This document shows positions 1 through 8,090 of a stretch of DNA of 64,000 nt, in pieces. The position numbers and the translations under genes were made by a program. The stretch is taken from contig NZ_MUHW01000007.1 in the NCBI RefSeq assembly GCF_002007235.1, positions 62,001 to 126,000 of the forward strand, read 5' to 3'. Below the pieces are notes generated by a model. That model saw nothing but the letters and a program-made list of their open reading frames with translations, was not told the origin of the DNA and searched no databases. The stretch's first letter is position 1; each line of letters starts with the position of its first letter. The stretch comes from Oribacterium sp. C9 (GTDB lineage Bacteria; Bacillota; Clostridia; Lachnospirales; Lachnospiraceae).

Positions 1-2158
1 CGATGGCACCGGATATTTTATATTTATCCTGATACGGCATCTGGTAATACTTTACAGGATCCACATATACGATGAGGTCAAGCTTTGTTGCTCTCGAAAG
101 TCCCATGGCGGAATTCCTGCATTCAAACATTATATTCTTTTCCTCTATGTTTTCAGGTATCTTAAGTTCCTCCATATCCTGATAAACCTGAAGGGGTCTG
201 CATTGAAGGATGTTTATGACATAATCCCCACTTTCGGAAAAATTGATGGTAAATTCTATATCCACCGGATACCTATACTCTTCCTGAATAACTTGAAGAA
301 TCTTCTTCATCTGATGCATCAGTGAGGCTTCTTTTACTATACCCTGACAGGAAATGAACATAATGTCTCTGTCCTGTCCTCTTTCACGAAACATCCGCTC
401 TGTTTCCGTATCATGTTCAAGTAAAAGCCGTTTGAGAAATGCCGGCATATTTTTTTCAACATAAAATAATCCGACTCTTTCCAGCTTTCTCGTGGATCTG
501 TTCATAAGTTCAAGCTTCCTCTGGGAAAACTGATGCTTTTCAACAGAACTTCTTGCAGTGGTTGCTGTGGGATCATCAAGACTTACAAGTCTCGGATAGG
601 ACCCCTCAGTCCTGTCTACTGCAGAGGTTCCCAGTCCCATAACGAGTCTCAGCATTCCTGCCGTCTGGTCTATGGATTCCATGAACTTATAGGGACTGTA
701 GGAGTAACCGATACCAGCCGCACAGGGCATGTAGAATTCATCATAGTATGAACCCGAAACTCTCTGGACCAGAAGCGCCATCTGCTCATCTCTGGCCTGA
801 AGGCCCCTTCTGCTCCTGTAATCAAGAGCAGACCTGCTCATGGTGCTTGCATATACTTTTCGTATCGCGTTCTCCAGCTCCTCCACTCTCTGTTCCATAG
901 TGCCTATATTGGAGCAGAAGACAGACTCATATTTTCCGGCAAAGGCATTACCGAAACCGTCCTCAAGAATGGAGCTTGAACGTACGATGATAGGATCCTG
1001 CCCATAGTATTCAAGGAGCTTTACGAACTGCTCCTCCATGTCTCTTGAAAATCTGCCGGAAATAAGGCATTGTGCAAATTTATCCGCAAGAGAAAAATAC
1101 TCCTCCTTGGTACGCTGCCTGATACGAAGATTCCAGAAATGATTTTCAACTATAAAAGTATAGAACACGTCAGAGCCTATATAGAAGGAATCATGTGGTT
1201 CAAGGTATTCATATATTTCTGGGGTTCTATGCTCTATTATCTTTCTTGCCAGAAGCATGCCGCAGGCTTTTCCGCCTATCATGCCGGTTCCTATCATCCT
1301 TTTCTTTACAGAAAGGTAATCTTCGGCAGTGAACAGACCCTTTATCATTTCACGAAGACGTTCATCTCTGGTCATCATGATATTACAGATACGGCTGCAG
1401 TTTTCCGTAACATCTTTTCCATCACGATGCATCGTTTCTGTCTGATTGAAAAAACGGTCCCAGCTATCCATGTTTTCAGTATCCGACATGGCGCCGCTTT
1501 TCCCCAGGACCTGATAGAAATGACTGGCCAGAACACCGTCAAGTATAGGCTTGAAATCTCCCGTTTCCGGGTTATAGAGCTGAGGCAGAAACATTGTCTC
1601 GGAATATCTGTTCCATATCTTGTCAGGTCTCACATATACATTCTTATCATCAGAATAAACATCCAGAAACAGCTGGGTAGTATCCCTTATTTTTGCTACT
1701 GCCTGAAATGAATGGTTGCCTCGGAGCAGCGGGAAGAAAGCCACGGTATCCAGTTCGAAAAGATAAGGGCAGGTCACCTGAAAGAAATTTCCCATCATGA
1801 GGTCCGTAGCCCAGGCAGTCTGAAGCTCAGAGAGACAGTCAAAAACGAAGAAAGCTTCCCTTCCTTCTTTTTTTATGATCTCATGGATTTCTACGGTAAA
1901 GTTCTCGAATCTGTGATTCAGCTCAACATTAATGATCTTTAGTCCATCCTGAGGCTCAAGCAGAGGTTCGTGAGCTGCAAAGCGGACATATATGAGATTC
2001 CGTTTATCCTCTATCGCCTGTCGTACATATGGCATCATAAACAGCCTGAACTGGGAAAGCTCATCAACACGCCATACAACATTATCTCCAAGTCTTATGT
2101 TATCAAAGACCTCATCCATCTGCGGTATTCCGGAACACACTCTGTCAAAGGAAGCCAT
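1..2158 (-). CDS. PEP synthase-like PEP/pyruvate-binding protein (partial, C-terminus off the left edge)
   Basis: The start is an ATG at 2158 preceded by GAAAGGAG, and about 719 codons are visible before the window ends, so the C-terminus is missing. The first 200 or so residues look like a degenerate RecA/KaiC-like region (opening MASFDRVCSGIPQMDEV). The middle carries an ATP-grasp PEP/pyruvate-binding module: VRSSSILEDGFGNAFAGKYES, then an S-x-YR segment and MALLVQRVSGS, as in PpsA and PPDK N-terminal domains. The swivelling His domain would lie outside the visible part. Family knowledge suggests phosphotransfer between ATP and pyruvate or a related substrate, but proteins with this N-terminal extension are poorly characterised and may not be true PEP synthases. 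It has its own structured leader and a terminator separates it from the upstream gene. Confidence 0.75.
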   Translation of the reverse strand, partial: MASFDRVCSGIPQMDEVFDNIRLGDNVVWRVDELSQFRLFMMPYVRQAIEDKRNLIYVRFAAHEPLLEPQDGLKIINVELNHRFENFTVEIHEIIKKEGREAFFVFDCLSELQTAWATDLMMGNFFQVTCPYLFELDTVAFFPLLRGNHSFQAVAKIRDTTQLFLDVYSDDKNVYVRPDKIWNRYSETMFLPQLYNPETGDFKPILDGVLASHFYQVLGKSGAMSDTENMDSWDRFFNQTETMHRDGKDVTENCSRICNIMMTRDERLREMIKGLFTAEDYLSVKKRMIGTGMIGGKACGMLLARKIIEHRTPEIYEYLEPHDSFYIGSDVFYTFIVENHFWNLRIRQRTKEEYFSLADKFAQCLISGRFSRDMEEQFVKLLEYYGQDPIIVRSSSILEDGFGNAFAGKYESVFCSNIGTMEQRVEELENAIRKVYASTMSRSALDYRSRRGLQARDEQMALLVQRVSGSYYDEFYMPCAAGIGYSYSPYKFMESIDQTAGMLRLVMGLGTSAVDRTEGSYPRLVSLDDPTATTARSSVEKHQFSQRKLELMNRSTRKLERVGLFYVEKNMPAFLKRLLLEHDTETERMFRERGQDRDIMFISCQGIVKEASLMHQMKKILQVIQEEYRYPVDIEFTINFSESGDYVINILQCRPLQVYQDMEELKIPENIEEKNIMFECRNSAMGLSRATKLDLIVYVDPVKYYQMPYQDKYKISGAI

Positions 2159-2159
2159 G

Positions 2160-2280
2160 GTTCTCCTTTCCGGCTTAAGCCCTATAGTCACAAAATCATT
2201 TGTATTTTTTCATCAAAGGTATGTCGCTGCGGGGGCTTCATACCTTGATCAGGTTATCACCAGGCAAGGTACGCTCTCTG
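2160..2280 (-). promoter_or_regulatory. Structured 5' leader with alternative base pairing
   Basis: Upstream of the PEP-synthase-like gene the minus-strand RNA contains a central CAAGGT (2246 to 2241). It can pair with ACCTTG at 2271-2266, or be part of an 11-bp stem with CATACCTTTGAT at 2223-2212 around a 15-nt loop. Two mutually exclusive partners for one strand is the arrangement seen in riboswitches and attenuators. I cannot match it to a known riboswitch class. Confidence 0.4.
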
Positions 2281-2333
2281 CTCGATTTCACATTGAACAT
2301 CTGTACAAGTCTCCGCATAACTTCTTATTTCAA

Positions 2334-2372
2334 CAAAAAAAGCAAAGTAGCTCTAAAAAGAGCGCCTTTGCT
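2334..2372 (-). terminator. Rho-independent terminator of the GyrI-like gene
   Basis: AGCAAAG (2341-2347) pairs with CTTTGCT (2366-2372), with an inner CTCT/AGAG pair. On the minus strand the stem is followed by seven U. It lies 50 bp past the stop of the gene ending at 2423. Confidence 0.85.
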
Positions 2373-2422
2373 TTTCTTAATTGTACCATAATCAGACTAT
2401 ATGTTTCTAAAAAAAAATGGGA

Positions 2423-2938
2423 TTATGCTTTTTTCTTTACCGGAACCCAGATAGCACTATGATAATCCAGGTCAGTCATTTCTCCATTTGTACTGTCATA
2501 CCACTCTATCGTAGCGTTTCCGCTCAGCTCATAATCCGGATTACCTGGTAACCATTCAGAGAAGACTCTGGTATTTAAATTCTGCAGTGTCTGAGGTATC
2601 GGGCCAAAGCAATCGAATACAGCCCATTCATTTCGCTGAAATTCGTAAACCACCATTCCCTCCGGTATGTCTCCACCCGTGTACTTCCCCGCAATCAGAT
2701 ATCGGAATCTGCCTTCCCCTATATCGTCTATGCAGACACCATATTCACCGATGCAGTTGTCCATGAACGCCTGCTCATAGGAATTAGCCGGTGCATTTCC
2801 GGCATAAACATTGTAACCATACTTCTCACAGATTTCATTCCAGAACTTCGGGATTTCAGTATAAGCAGTTTCATTATCGAAAACCTTCTGAAATCCTATG
2901 ACCTTGAAAGGAAACATTTGAGCAATTTTAAAATCCAT
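2423..2938 (-). CDS. GyrI-like / AraC effector-binding domain protein
   Basis: This 171-residue protein is a stand-alone effector-binding domain of the GyrI/AraC-C-terminal type, with an N-terminal IGFQKVF strand, the FWNEICEKYG helix, the YGVCIDD and YLIAGKYTGG segments and the closing EWLP...YELSGN...IEWY block. There is no DNA-binding domain. Such stand-alone domains bind hydrophobic or cationic small molecules and are often linked to stress or drug responses; the ligand here is unknown. The start has GGAGG at the right distance. It follows the CDF transporter by 45 bp in the same direction, so the two may be co-transcribed, and it ends at a clear terminator. Confidence 0.85.
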   Translation of the reverse strand: MDFKIAQMFPFKVIGFQKVFDNETAYTEIPKFWNEICEKYGYNVYAGNAPANSYEQAFMDNCIGEYGVCIDDIGEGRFRYLIAGKYTGGDIPEGMVVYEFQRNEWAVFDCFGPIPQTLQNLNTRVFSEWLPGNPDYELSGNATIEWYDSTNGEMTDLDYHSAIWVPVKKKA

Positions 2939-2983
2939 TTTACAACCTCCATATATTATTTGATTTTCTGAAAAGAAAGACTC

Positions 2984-4174
2984 TTACAGCGGCTCCGTTA
3001 CCGACCTGTGAAGGTGTCTTCCACATTCTCTGATAAAGAGCCTGCAAGCTCGTGAAATTGTTTTGGGAACCGAACGTAATCTCCCTATAATCTCATTTCT
3101 GTGCCAATGTTCATATCTATTAAGTAAAAACTGAGTCAACACTTTGTATCCATCAGGTGCATTATCCATTTTTTCATTAATGATGCTCTTATATTCTTCC
3201 ATTTTTTTACTGTTCATAAACTCGATGCCGAGCTCCAACTCCACAAGTTTATATCCTCCGGCGTTGCTCACACGTAACGACTTTATGGTTGGTGGCATTT
3301 CGACCGCATTAAGATTATCCTCAATAAACCTTCTTATTTCATCATCAGCGATAATCTTCTCAACATTGATATTCGTAAGATATCCAAATTCGGAGAAAAT
3401 ACGAAACTTCAGATTTGCAGCTGACATAAGAAGTCTTTCTGTTTCAATTTCCTGGTTAGCAATTGCATTAAAGGAAACCTTGATTCTTCCATTTCCGTAA
3501 TCCTCAAACAGGATATTTGTAATATCCATAAAATCCGAGTTCCTGAGAGCAAACTCTTTGATCTTCTTTATGTCATCATCTGATGCTCTGCGTCCCATTA
3601 TTTTGTCTGTTATCTCTCCGAGCTCCTTAAAACCGTTATATATGATAAAAAGAGCCACCAAAGCCCCGCACCAGCCATCGATTCGAAGGCCGGTTACCCA
3701 ATTCATGATCAGTGACGCAAGTACTGCTGTTGTTGAAACGGTATCAGCCAGACAGTCTACAGATACCGCCTTCATCGCCTCGGAGTCTTTCTTTAAGCCT
3801 TGATTTTTGTTGTATAAGTACATGAAGAACTTAACACCGATGGAAATGATAAGCACAACAAGAGTGAAAACGCTGAACACCGTTTCTTTCGGATCACGAA
3901 TCACATTAACTGATTCCTTAAACAGTTCCCATCCTACCAGAATGATGGATCCCGATGAAAGAAGTGCAATGATCCATTCAAACTTACCATGCCCATTTGG
4001 ATGATTCTCTCCTGCACCAACCGCTGATACTTTAACTCCTATCCAGGCAAACATGGTGGTAACAGCATCCATAAGATTATTAAATGCATCGGATGTGACC
4101 GAAACTGATCTGATCAGCTTTCCACCTGTATACTTAAATACAAACAACAGTATATTTAACAGTACATTCAACAT
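2984..4174 (-). CDS. Cation diffusion facilitator (CDF) metal transporter
   Basis: This is a 396-residue member of the CDF family, which exports Zn, Mn, Fe or related divalent metals in exchange for protons. The first helix runs straight into SVSVTSDAFNNLMDA, the first metal-site segment, followed by NHPNGHGKFEW after TM2, then SVDCLADTVST on TM5 carrying the second pair of site residues. A long cytoplasmic C-terminal region follows TM6 (from about residue 190). The N-terminus begins right at TM1 and is slightly shorter than usual. AGGAG precedes the start and directly follows the stop codon of a small Cys-rich ORF. The exact metal cannot be told from sequence alone. Confidence 0.9.
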   Translation of the reverse strand: MLNVLLNILLFVFKYTGGKLIRSVSVTSDAFNNLMDAVTTMFAWIGVKVSAVGAGENHPNGHGKFEWIIALLSSGSIILVGWELFKESVNVIRDPKETVFSVFTLVVLIISIGVKFFMYLYNKNQGLKKDSEAMKAVSVDCLADTVSTTAVLASLIMNWVTGLRIDGWCGALVALFIIYNGFKELGEITDKIMGRRASDDDIKKIKEFALRNSDFMDITNILFEDYGNGRIKVSFNAIANQEIETERLLMSAANLKFRIFSEFGYLTNINVEKIIADDEIRRFIEDNLNAVEMPPTIKSLRVSNAGGYKLVELELGIEFMNSKKMEEYKSIINEKMDNAPDGYKVLTQFLLNRYEHWHRNEIIGRLRSVPKTISRACRLFIRECGRHLHRSVTEPL

Positions 4175-4185
4175 TCTTTACTCCT

Positions 4186-4317
4186 TCATACGGCAGTTCC
4201 AGCTCCGCATCCGGCATCATGGATACTGCAGCCTTCACAGTCTTTATTTTTTAATTGATTGCAATTAAAATGTTTTCTATAGGCAATTAGTGAGCAGTCG
4301 GGAGGTGTGATAAACAT
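4186..4317 (-). CDS. Putative 43-residue Cys-rich small protein upstream of the CDF gene
   Basis: I translated this by hand. From ATG at 4317 the frame is open for 43 codons and its C-terminal part reads DCEGCSIHDAGCGAGTAV, with a CxxCxxHxxxC pattern that looks metal-binding. The stop codon is directly followed by AGGAG of the CDF gene, as in a leader or metal-chaperone gene. Against it: no ribosome site is visible before the ATG, the 5' end overlaps the start region of the plus-strand DUF3990 gene, and the N-terminal half is unremarkable. It may be a real small protein or the end of a lost gene. Confidence 0.35.
   Translation of the reverse strand: MFITPPDCSLIAYRKHFNCNQLKNKDCEGCSIHDAGCGAGTAV
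4249..4270. promoter_or_regulatory. 9-4-9 palindrome between the divergent CDF and DUF3990 genes
   Basis: TTTTAATTG (4249-4257) is perfectly inverted as CAATTAAAA (4262-4270). It sits in the AT-rich divergent promoter region and could be an operator for either gene. Confidence 0.4.
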
Positions 4318-4318
4318 A

Positions 4319-4846
4319 ATGATTCTATATCATACAAGCGGACAGGAAATCAAAAACCCGGATATCCATCACGGCCGGAAGAATGCCGACTTCGGCTGGG
4401 GATTTTATTTATCTCCGGATCGGGACTTTACATATCGTTGGGCCAGAAAAAACTCGGTAGTTAGTGAATATGAACTCGATGAAACAGGATTGAATATCCA
4501 CACTTTTACGCGAAGCGTAGATTGGTTTCAATACATATATAACAACCGAAGAACGATAGATGGTTTGACTGCAGACGCAGTTATCGGTCCCATTGCCAAT
4601 GACACAATTTTCGATACTTTGGGAATTATGACCAGCGGCTATCTTAAACCGGATGATGCTCTGAAATTACTGTTAATCGGACCGGAATATACTCAGGTTG
4701 CCATAAAAACTGAAAAAGCTTTAAAACAGCTTCGCTTCATCAAATCAGAAACGGTCGAACGAATATCCGAAGAACAGCTAAAGTCAGAGCAGTCCTCATA
4801 TCAGGAAGCTTTTGCCAAAGAGCTAAAGAAGATCTTGAACAAATAA
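4319..4846 (+). CDS. DUF3990 domain protein (ADP-ribosyltransferase-like fold)
   Basis: The protein begins ILYHTSGQEIKNPDI and continues GRKNADFGWGFYLSPD...WARKN, the signature of DUF3990, which belongs to the ADP-ribosyltransferase-like clan; the H and R near the N-terminus and the GFYLS strand are the conserved positions. About 176 residues is normal. A GTG at 4307 is possible, but it sits 1 nt from GGAGG (4301-4305), so the ATG at 4319 is preferred. DUF3990 genes are often next to a DUF3791 partner; none is present here. The activity and target are unknown. It converges on the next gene with a 14-bp gap and no obvious terminator. Confidence 0.8.
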   Translation: MILYHTSGQEIKNPDIHHGRKNADFGWGFYLSPDRDFTYRWARKNSVVSEYELDETGLNIHTFTRSVDWFQYIYNNRRTIDGLTADAVIGPIANDTIFDTLGIMTSGYLKPDDALKLLLIGPEYTQVAIKTEKALKQLRFIKSETVERISEEQLKSEQSSYQEAFAKELKKILNK

Positions 4847-4860
4847 ATATATCCCATTTT

Positions 4861-5658
4861 TCATAATTGAAGTATTCTCTCAAAAACCTTGCAAAAATTC
4901 TGTACTCCATCTGTTCCGAGAATATAAATGTTAGGGAGATGGGATATTCTCGCCCTGCTGTATGCTATCCGTTCCAGTCCGCAGTCAAAGGCAGTATGAT
5001 TCGTCAGAGCAACATCGCATTTCTTTTCCCCGGCAATCTTCATGAACTTATCTATAGACTCCTTTTGCAGGACTCTACCGTCCACATCTCCCCATGGAGG
5101 TGTGGCACCGCCGAAGAGACATGCCATATGTTTTTCTCCATTCTCATGCACCGGAAAAATGAAACTGGAACATCCTTTTGTATGTCCGGGAGTTGACATT
5201 ACATATATACTCCTGTCTCCGCAGTCGATCATATCTCCATCACATATGTACTCATCGATCTCAAATTCTTTCCAGTTATCGTTACGACCATCTTCATGCG
5301 GTGTGGAAAGCCTTAATTTATCATCCTCTTCCGAAAGGAAGGTTCGGGCTCCGGAATCCTCCTTAAGCCATTTCCCACATCCGACATGATCAATGTGACC
5401 GTGTGTCATTAGAAACATAATGATCTCTTTGTGATCCCAGCCAGCTTCATCAATCGAACAGATTATCTCATCATAGACTCTTTTATCCGGCCAGATACCA
5501 TCGATCACAACAAGCCCTGCCGATGTTTTAAGTATATAACAGGCTGTTTCCTTCTGAGCAACAATGATCAGATCATCAAAAACCTGTGCATGGGTAAACC
5601 ACGACATATCTTCCATTCTCTTTATGGTTTCTATCGTTAATTCCGGTATATCCTTCAT
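4861..5658 (-). CDS. MBL-fold metallo-hydrolase
   Basis: This 265-residue metallo-beta-lactamase-fold hydrolase has the metal motif THGHIDHVGC (H86, H88, D90, H91), the second histidine in STPGHTKGC, and a later GG-TPPWGD loop, closest in pattern to subclass B3-like and lactonase-like members. It is probably cytoplasmic, as no signal peptide is seen. The open frame reaches 5703, but the ATG at 5658 (MKDIPELT) has AGGAAAG five bases upstream and is the better start. The substrate is not recognisable; calling it an antibiotic-resistance enzyme would not be justified. Confidence 0.85.
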   Translation of the reverse strand: MKDIPELTIETIKRMEDMSWFTHAQVFDDLIIVAQKETACYILKTSAGLVVIDGIWPDKRVYDEIICSIDEAGWDHKEIIMFLMTHGHIDHVGCGKWLKEDSGARTFLSEEDDKLRLSTPHEDGRNDNWKEFEIDEYICDGDMIDCGDRSIYVMSTPGHTKGCSSFIFPVHENGEKHMACLFGGATPPWGDVDGRVLQKESIDKFMKIAGEKKCDVALTNHTAFDCGLERIAYSRARISHLPNIYILGTDGVQNFCKVFERILQL

Positions 5659-5749
5659 TTTTTCTTTCCTATCATCAAATATATGCTTTATGAATACTGC
5701 CAATTCCTCACATTATGCCCTTTATGGCTATAATATATCACAAACCCAT

Positions 5750-5787
5750 AACAGACCTTCTCCTTACACGGATATAGGTCTGTTTTT
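5750..5787 (+). terminator. Terminator-like hairpin without an obvious client
   Basis: ACAGACCT and AGGTCTGT form an 8-bp stem followed by five T on the plus strand. No plus-strand gene ends nearby. It lies upstream of the divergent MBL gene and just before the T-box promoter, where it would block read-through into the T-box gene. Confidence 0.5.
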
Positions 5788-5844
5788 CACTTATAGGATT
5801 ATAAAGATAATGTGTTTATGCCAAGCAGTTTTTATTAAAACGGG

Positions 5845-5874
5845 TTGACAATCTTCACTTTTTCATGTTTTAAT
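5845..5874 (+). promoter_or_regulatory. Promoter of the T-box/trpB transcript
   Basis: TTGACA (5845-5850) is followed after 18 bp by TTTAAT (5869-5874), about 10 bp before the T-box RNA begins. Confidence 0.7.
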
Positions 5875-5883
5875 ACTTTAAAC

Positions 5884-6178
5884 CGTTGATGAAGAGTGAG
5901 TAGATGCTGGTAGCCAATGTATAGAGAGCCGCGGATGGTGGAAGCGTGGACATAGGGCCGACATCGAATGGACTTCAGAGGGCGATCAGAAACGGCAACG
6001 TTTAGTACCGAAGTATGTGAGACGGAGTTGGACAACTTCGTAATTGGCTAAGAAGCCAAAACGTCAGCACATGATGGTGTGCGTTGAGAGGGCGCTAGAG
6101 CGTCAAGCCGGGTGGCACCGCAGGAATGATATATATTATCCTGTCCCAGCAATATTTAGTTGGGATGGGATTTTTTTG
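5884..6178 (+). promoter_or_regulatory. T-box leader, tryptophan specifier
   Basis: This is a canonical T-box riboswitch that senses uncharged tRNA. Stem I contains the GAGTAGATG element and AGAGAGCC. The specifier loop reads GAATGGACTT, placing TGG (5969-5971, Trp) before the conserved purine A5972. The T-box sequence AGCCGGGTGGCACCGCAGG lies at 6106-6124, ahead of the terminator hairpin. A Trp specifier fits the TrpB-type gene downstream. Uncharged tRNA-Trp should favour the antiterminator and switch trpB on. Confidence 0.95.
6138..6177 (+). terminator. T-box regulated terminator
   Basis: ATCCTGTCCCAGC pairs imperfectly with GTTGGGATGGGAT around AATATTTA, followed by a run of seven T. The 5' arm follows the T-box sequence directly, as expected for the attenuator. 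Confidence 0.9.
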
Positions 6179-6262
6179 TGTTTAAATTTGCAGAAAGCAT
6201 TTCTGTCCCGGAATCAATAACAAAGGTATGCCGTAGGAAGGCGGCAGAAAGGATGGTGCACT

Positions 6263-7633
6263 ATGAGTGATAAGAAAATTCCGTACAAGATCTATCTTGA
6301 CGAAGAGGAGATGCCAAAGAGCTGGTACAACCTTAGGGCTGACATGAAAAATAAGCCCGCTCCTCTTTTAAACCCGGCAACCCATCAGCCCATGACCAAA
6401 GAAGAGCTTTCGGCTGTTTTCTGTGAAGAGCTGGTAAATCAGGAATTGGATGAAACTACAGCAAATTTTGAAATTCCGGAGGAGATCCGTAACTTTTACA
6501 AAATGTACCGTCCCTCACCATTAGTAAGAGCATATTGCCTTGAGGAAAAGTTAAAGACTCCGGCAAAGATCTATTATAAGTTCGAGGGTAATAACACCAG
6601 CGGATCTCATAAACTTAATTCAGCCATAGCTCAAGCCTACTATGCAAAAAAGCAGGGCCTGAAAGGTGTGACCACAGAGACCGGAGCCGGTCAGTGGGGT
6701 ACAGCACTTTCTATGGCATGTTCATATTTTGATCTTGATTGTAAAGTATTCATGGTAAAGGTTTCCTATGAGCAGAAGCCATTCCGCCGAGAAGTAATGA
6801 GAACTTACGGTGCTTCCGTCACACCATCTCCTTCAGAAATCACAGAGGTCGGAAGAAAGATTCTCGCAAAGTACCCTGGTACTACAGGCAGTCTCGGTTG
6901 TGCTATTTCTGAGGCGGTTGAGGTGGCAACACATACAGAAGGCTATCGTTACGTTCTCGGTTCTGTATTGAATCAGGTTTTGCTGCACCAGAGTATCATT
7001 GGTCTTGAGACGAAGGCTGCACTTGATAAGTACGGTATCAAACCGGATATGATCATCGGCTGTGCAGGTGGCGGATCAAATCTTGGAGGACTTATCGCTC
7101 CTTTCATGGGTGAGAAGCTCCGTGGCGAAGCTGATTACGATATTCTTGCTGTAGAGCCTGAGTCATGCCCAAGTTTCACAAGAGGAACCTATGCATATGA
7201 TTTCTGCGATACAGGAATGATATGTCCTCTCGCAAAAATGTACACACTTGGAAGCGGATATATTCCGGCACCAACTCACGCAGGTGGTCTTCGCTTCCAT
7301 GGCATGAGTTCTACATTGTCACAGCTTTATGATGACGGTCTGATGCGTGCGCTCGCTGTTCCTCAGACAAAGGTATTTGAGGCGGCTGAGCAGTTTGCAC
7401 GTTGTGAAGGAATACTCCCTGCACCTGAGAGCTCTCATGCTATCCGTGCGGCTATTGATGAAGCTCTGCGTTGTAAGGAGACCGGTGAGGAGAAGACCAT
7501 AGTATTCGGTCTTACCGGAACAGGATATTTCGACATGTATGCCTATGAGAAATTCCATGACGGCAAGATGGATGACTATGTTCCTACTGATGAAGAAATC
7601 GCAGCATCTGTTGCGCAGCTTCCAAAATTCTGA
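6263..7633 (+). CDS. trpB: Tryptophan synthase beta-like protein (TrpB2 type)
   Basis: The 456-residue protein is a PLP enzyme that condenses indole with serine to give tryptophan. It matches the longer TrpB2 subfamily: KFEGNNTSGSHKLNSA carries the PLP lysine (K117), and CAGGGSNLGG near residue 275 binds the phosphate. The N-terminal extension before RPSPLVRA is typical of TrpB2. AAAGGATGG lies before the ATG. It stands alone, without trpA, trpC or other trp genes, behind a Trp T-box, so it may scavenge free indole or back up a TrpAB complex encoded elsewhere. Its expression should rise when tRNA-Trp is uncharged. Confidence 0.95.
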   Translation: MSDKKIPYKIYLDEEEMPKSWYNLRADMKNKPAPLLNPATHQPMTKEELSAVFCEELVNQELDETTANFEIPEEIRNFYKMYRPSPLVRAYCLEEKLKTPAKIYYKFEGNNTSGSHKLNSAIAQAYYAKKQGLKGVTTETGAGQWGTALSMACSYFDLDCKVFMVKVSYEQKPFRREVMRTYGASVTPSPSEITEVGRKILAKYPGTTGSLGCAISEAVEVATHTEGYRYVLGSVLNQVLLHQSIIGLETKAALDKYGIKPDMIIGCAGGGSNLGGLIAPFMGEKLRGEADYDILAVEPESCPSFTRGTYAYDFCDTGMICPLAKMYTLGSGYIPAPTHAGGLRFHGMSSTLSQLYDDGLMRALAVPQTKVFEAAEQFARCEGILPAPESSHAIRAAIDEALRCKETGEEKTIVFGLTGTGYFDMYAYEKFHDGKMDDYVPTDEEIAASVAQLPKF

Positions 7634-7648
7634 TAATTGCACTTTAGA

Positions 7649-7683
7649 AACGCCTGAGAACCTCATGTAGGTTCTCAGGCGTT
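7649..7683. terminator. Bidirectional terminator between trpB and the DUF3795 gene
   Basis: A 15-bp perfect stem, AACGCCTGAGAACCT and its complement around CATGT. One arm includes the last codons and stop of the minus-strand DUF3795 gene (stop at 7675-7677). Confidence 0.9.
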
Positions 7684-8010
7684 CTCAAGTCTGGTCAGTG
7701 CATCTGCATTATTTCCGATAATTGCTCCTACCTTTTCGCACGACTTCATTTCCGGACATCCGCCACAAGTTTCCATCTTTTTTTCTTGTGCACACTGCCT
7801 GATAGGACATAAAGAATCACAGTATACAGTCTTCGCTCCCGGAATCCGACATCCGGAGCAGTTGATCATTTCAGGTGTAATCTCAACTCCATTAAGTTCA
7901 GACCACTCCTTCGATACCTTTATCCGCAATTCATTATCGTTATTGATAGTTGCAAGACGAGCTTCGCAAGTCTCACAATCCAACCCGCAATATGCAATGT
8001 AATCATTCAT
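7675..8010 (-). CDS. DUF3795 Cys-rich protein
   Basis: This 111-residue protein opens AYCGLDCETCEA and contains further Cys clusters (NCSGCR, YCDSLCPIRQCA, ETCGGCPEMKSCEK), the pattern of DUF3795, a presumed zinc- or metal-binding family of unknown function common in Clostridia. It is full length. An A/T-rich AGGAGG-like site precedes the start. The last codons lie within the shared terminator hairpin, so the gene ends exactly where transcription is expected to stop. Confidence 0.85.
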   Translation of the reverse strand: MNDYIAYCGLDCETCEARLATINNDNELRIKVSKEWSELNGVEITPEMINCSGCRIPGAKTVYCDSLCPIRQCAQEKKMETCGGCPEMKSCEKVGAIIGNNADALTRLENA

Positions 8011-8090
8011 AATTAAAACTATCCTCCTTTTCTCTTTCTGACGATACCGTCAGCCACCCTGAAATATATGACTCTAGTATATCGCAAAAT

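Noticed and set aside
1070-1711. Plus-strand 213-codon ORF
   Set aside because: It is antisense to the PEP-synthase-like gene, which has the coherent protein and motifs on the other strand.
2238-2272. Plus-strand similarity to the TPP riboswitch 3' half (ACCTTGATCAGGTTATCACCAGG)
   Set aside because: The conserved CUGAGA of the thi box is missing, the nearest plus-strand gene is 2 kb away and is not thiamine-related. The minus-strand leader explanation fits better.
4861-5658. Calling the MBL protein a beta-lactamase
   Set aside because: Only the general metal motifs are present; there is no signal peptide and most such proteins are not resistance enzymes.
5835-6035. Minus-strand 66-codon ORF
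   Set aside because: It lies opposite the T-box leader, whose RNA structure explains the sequence.
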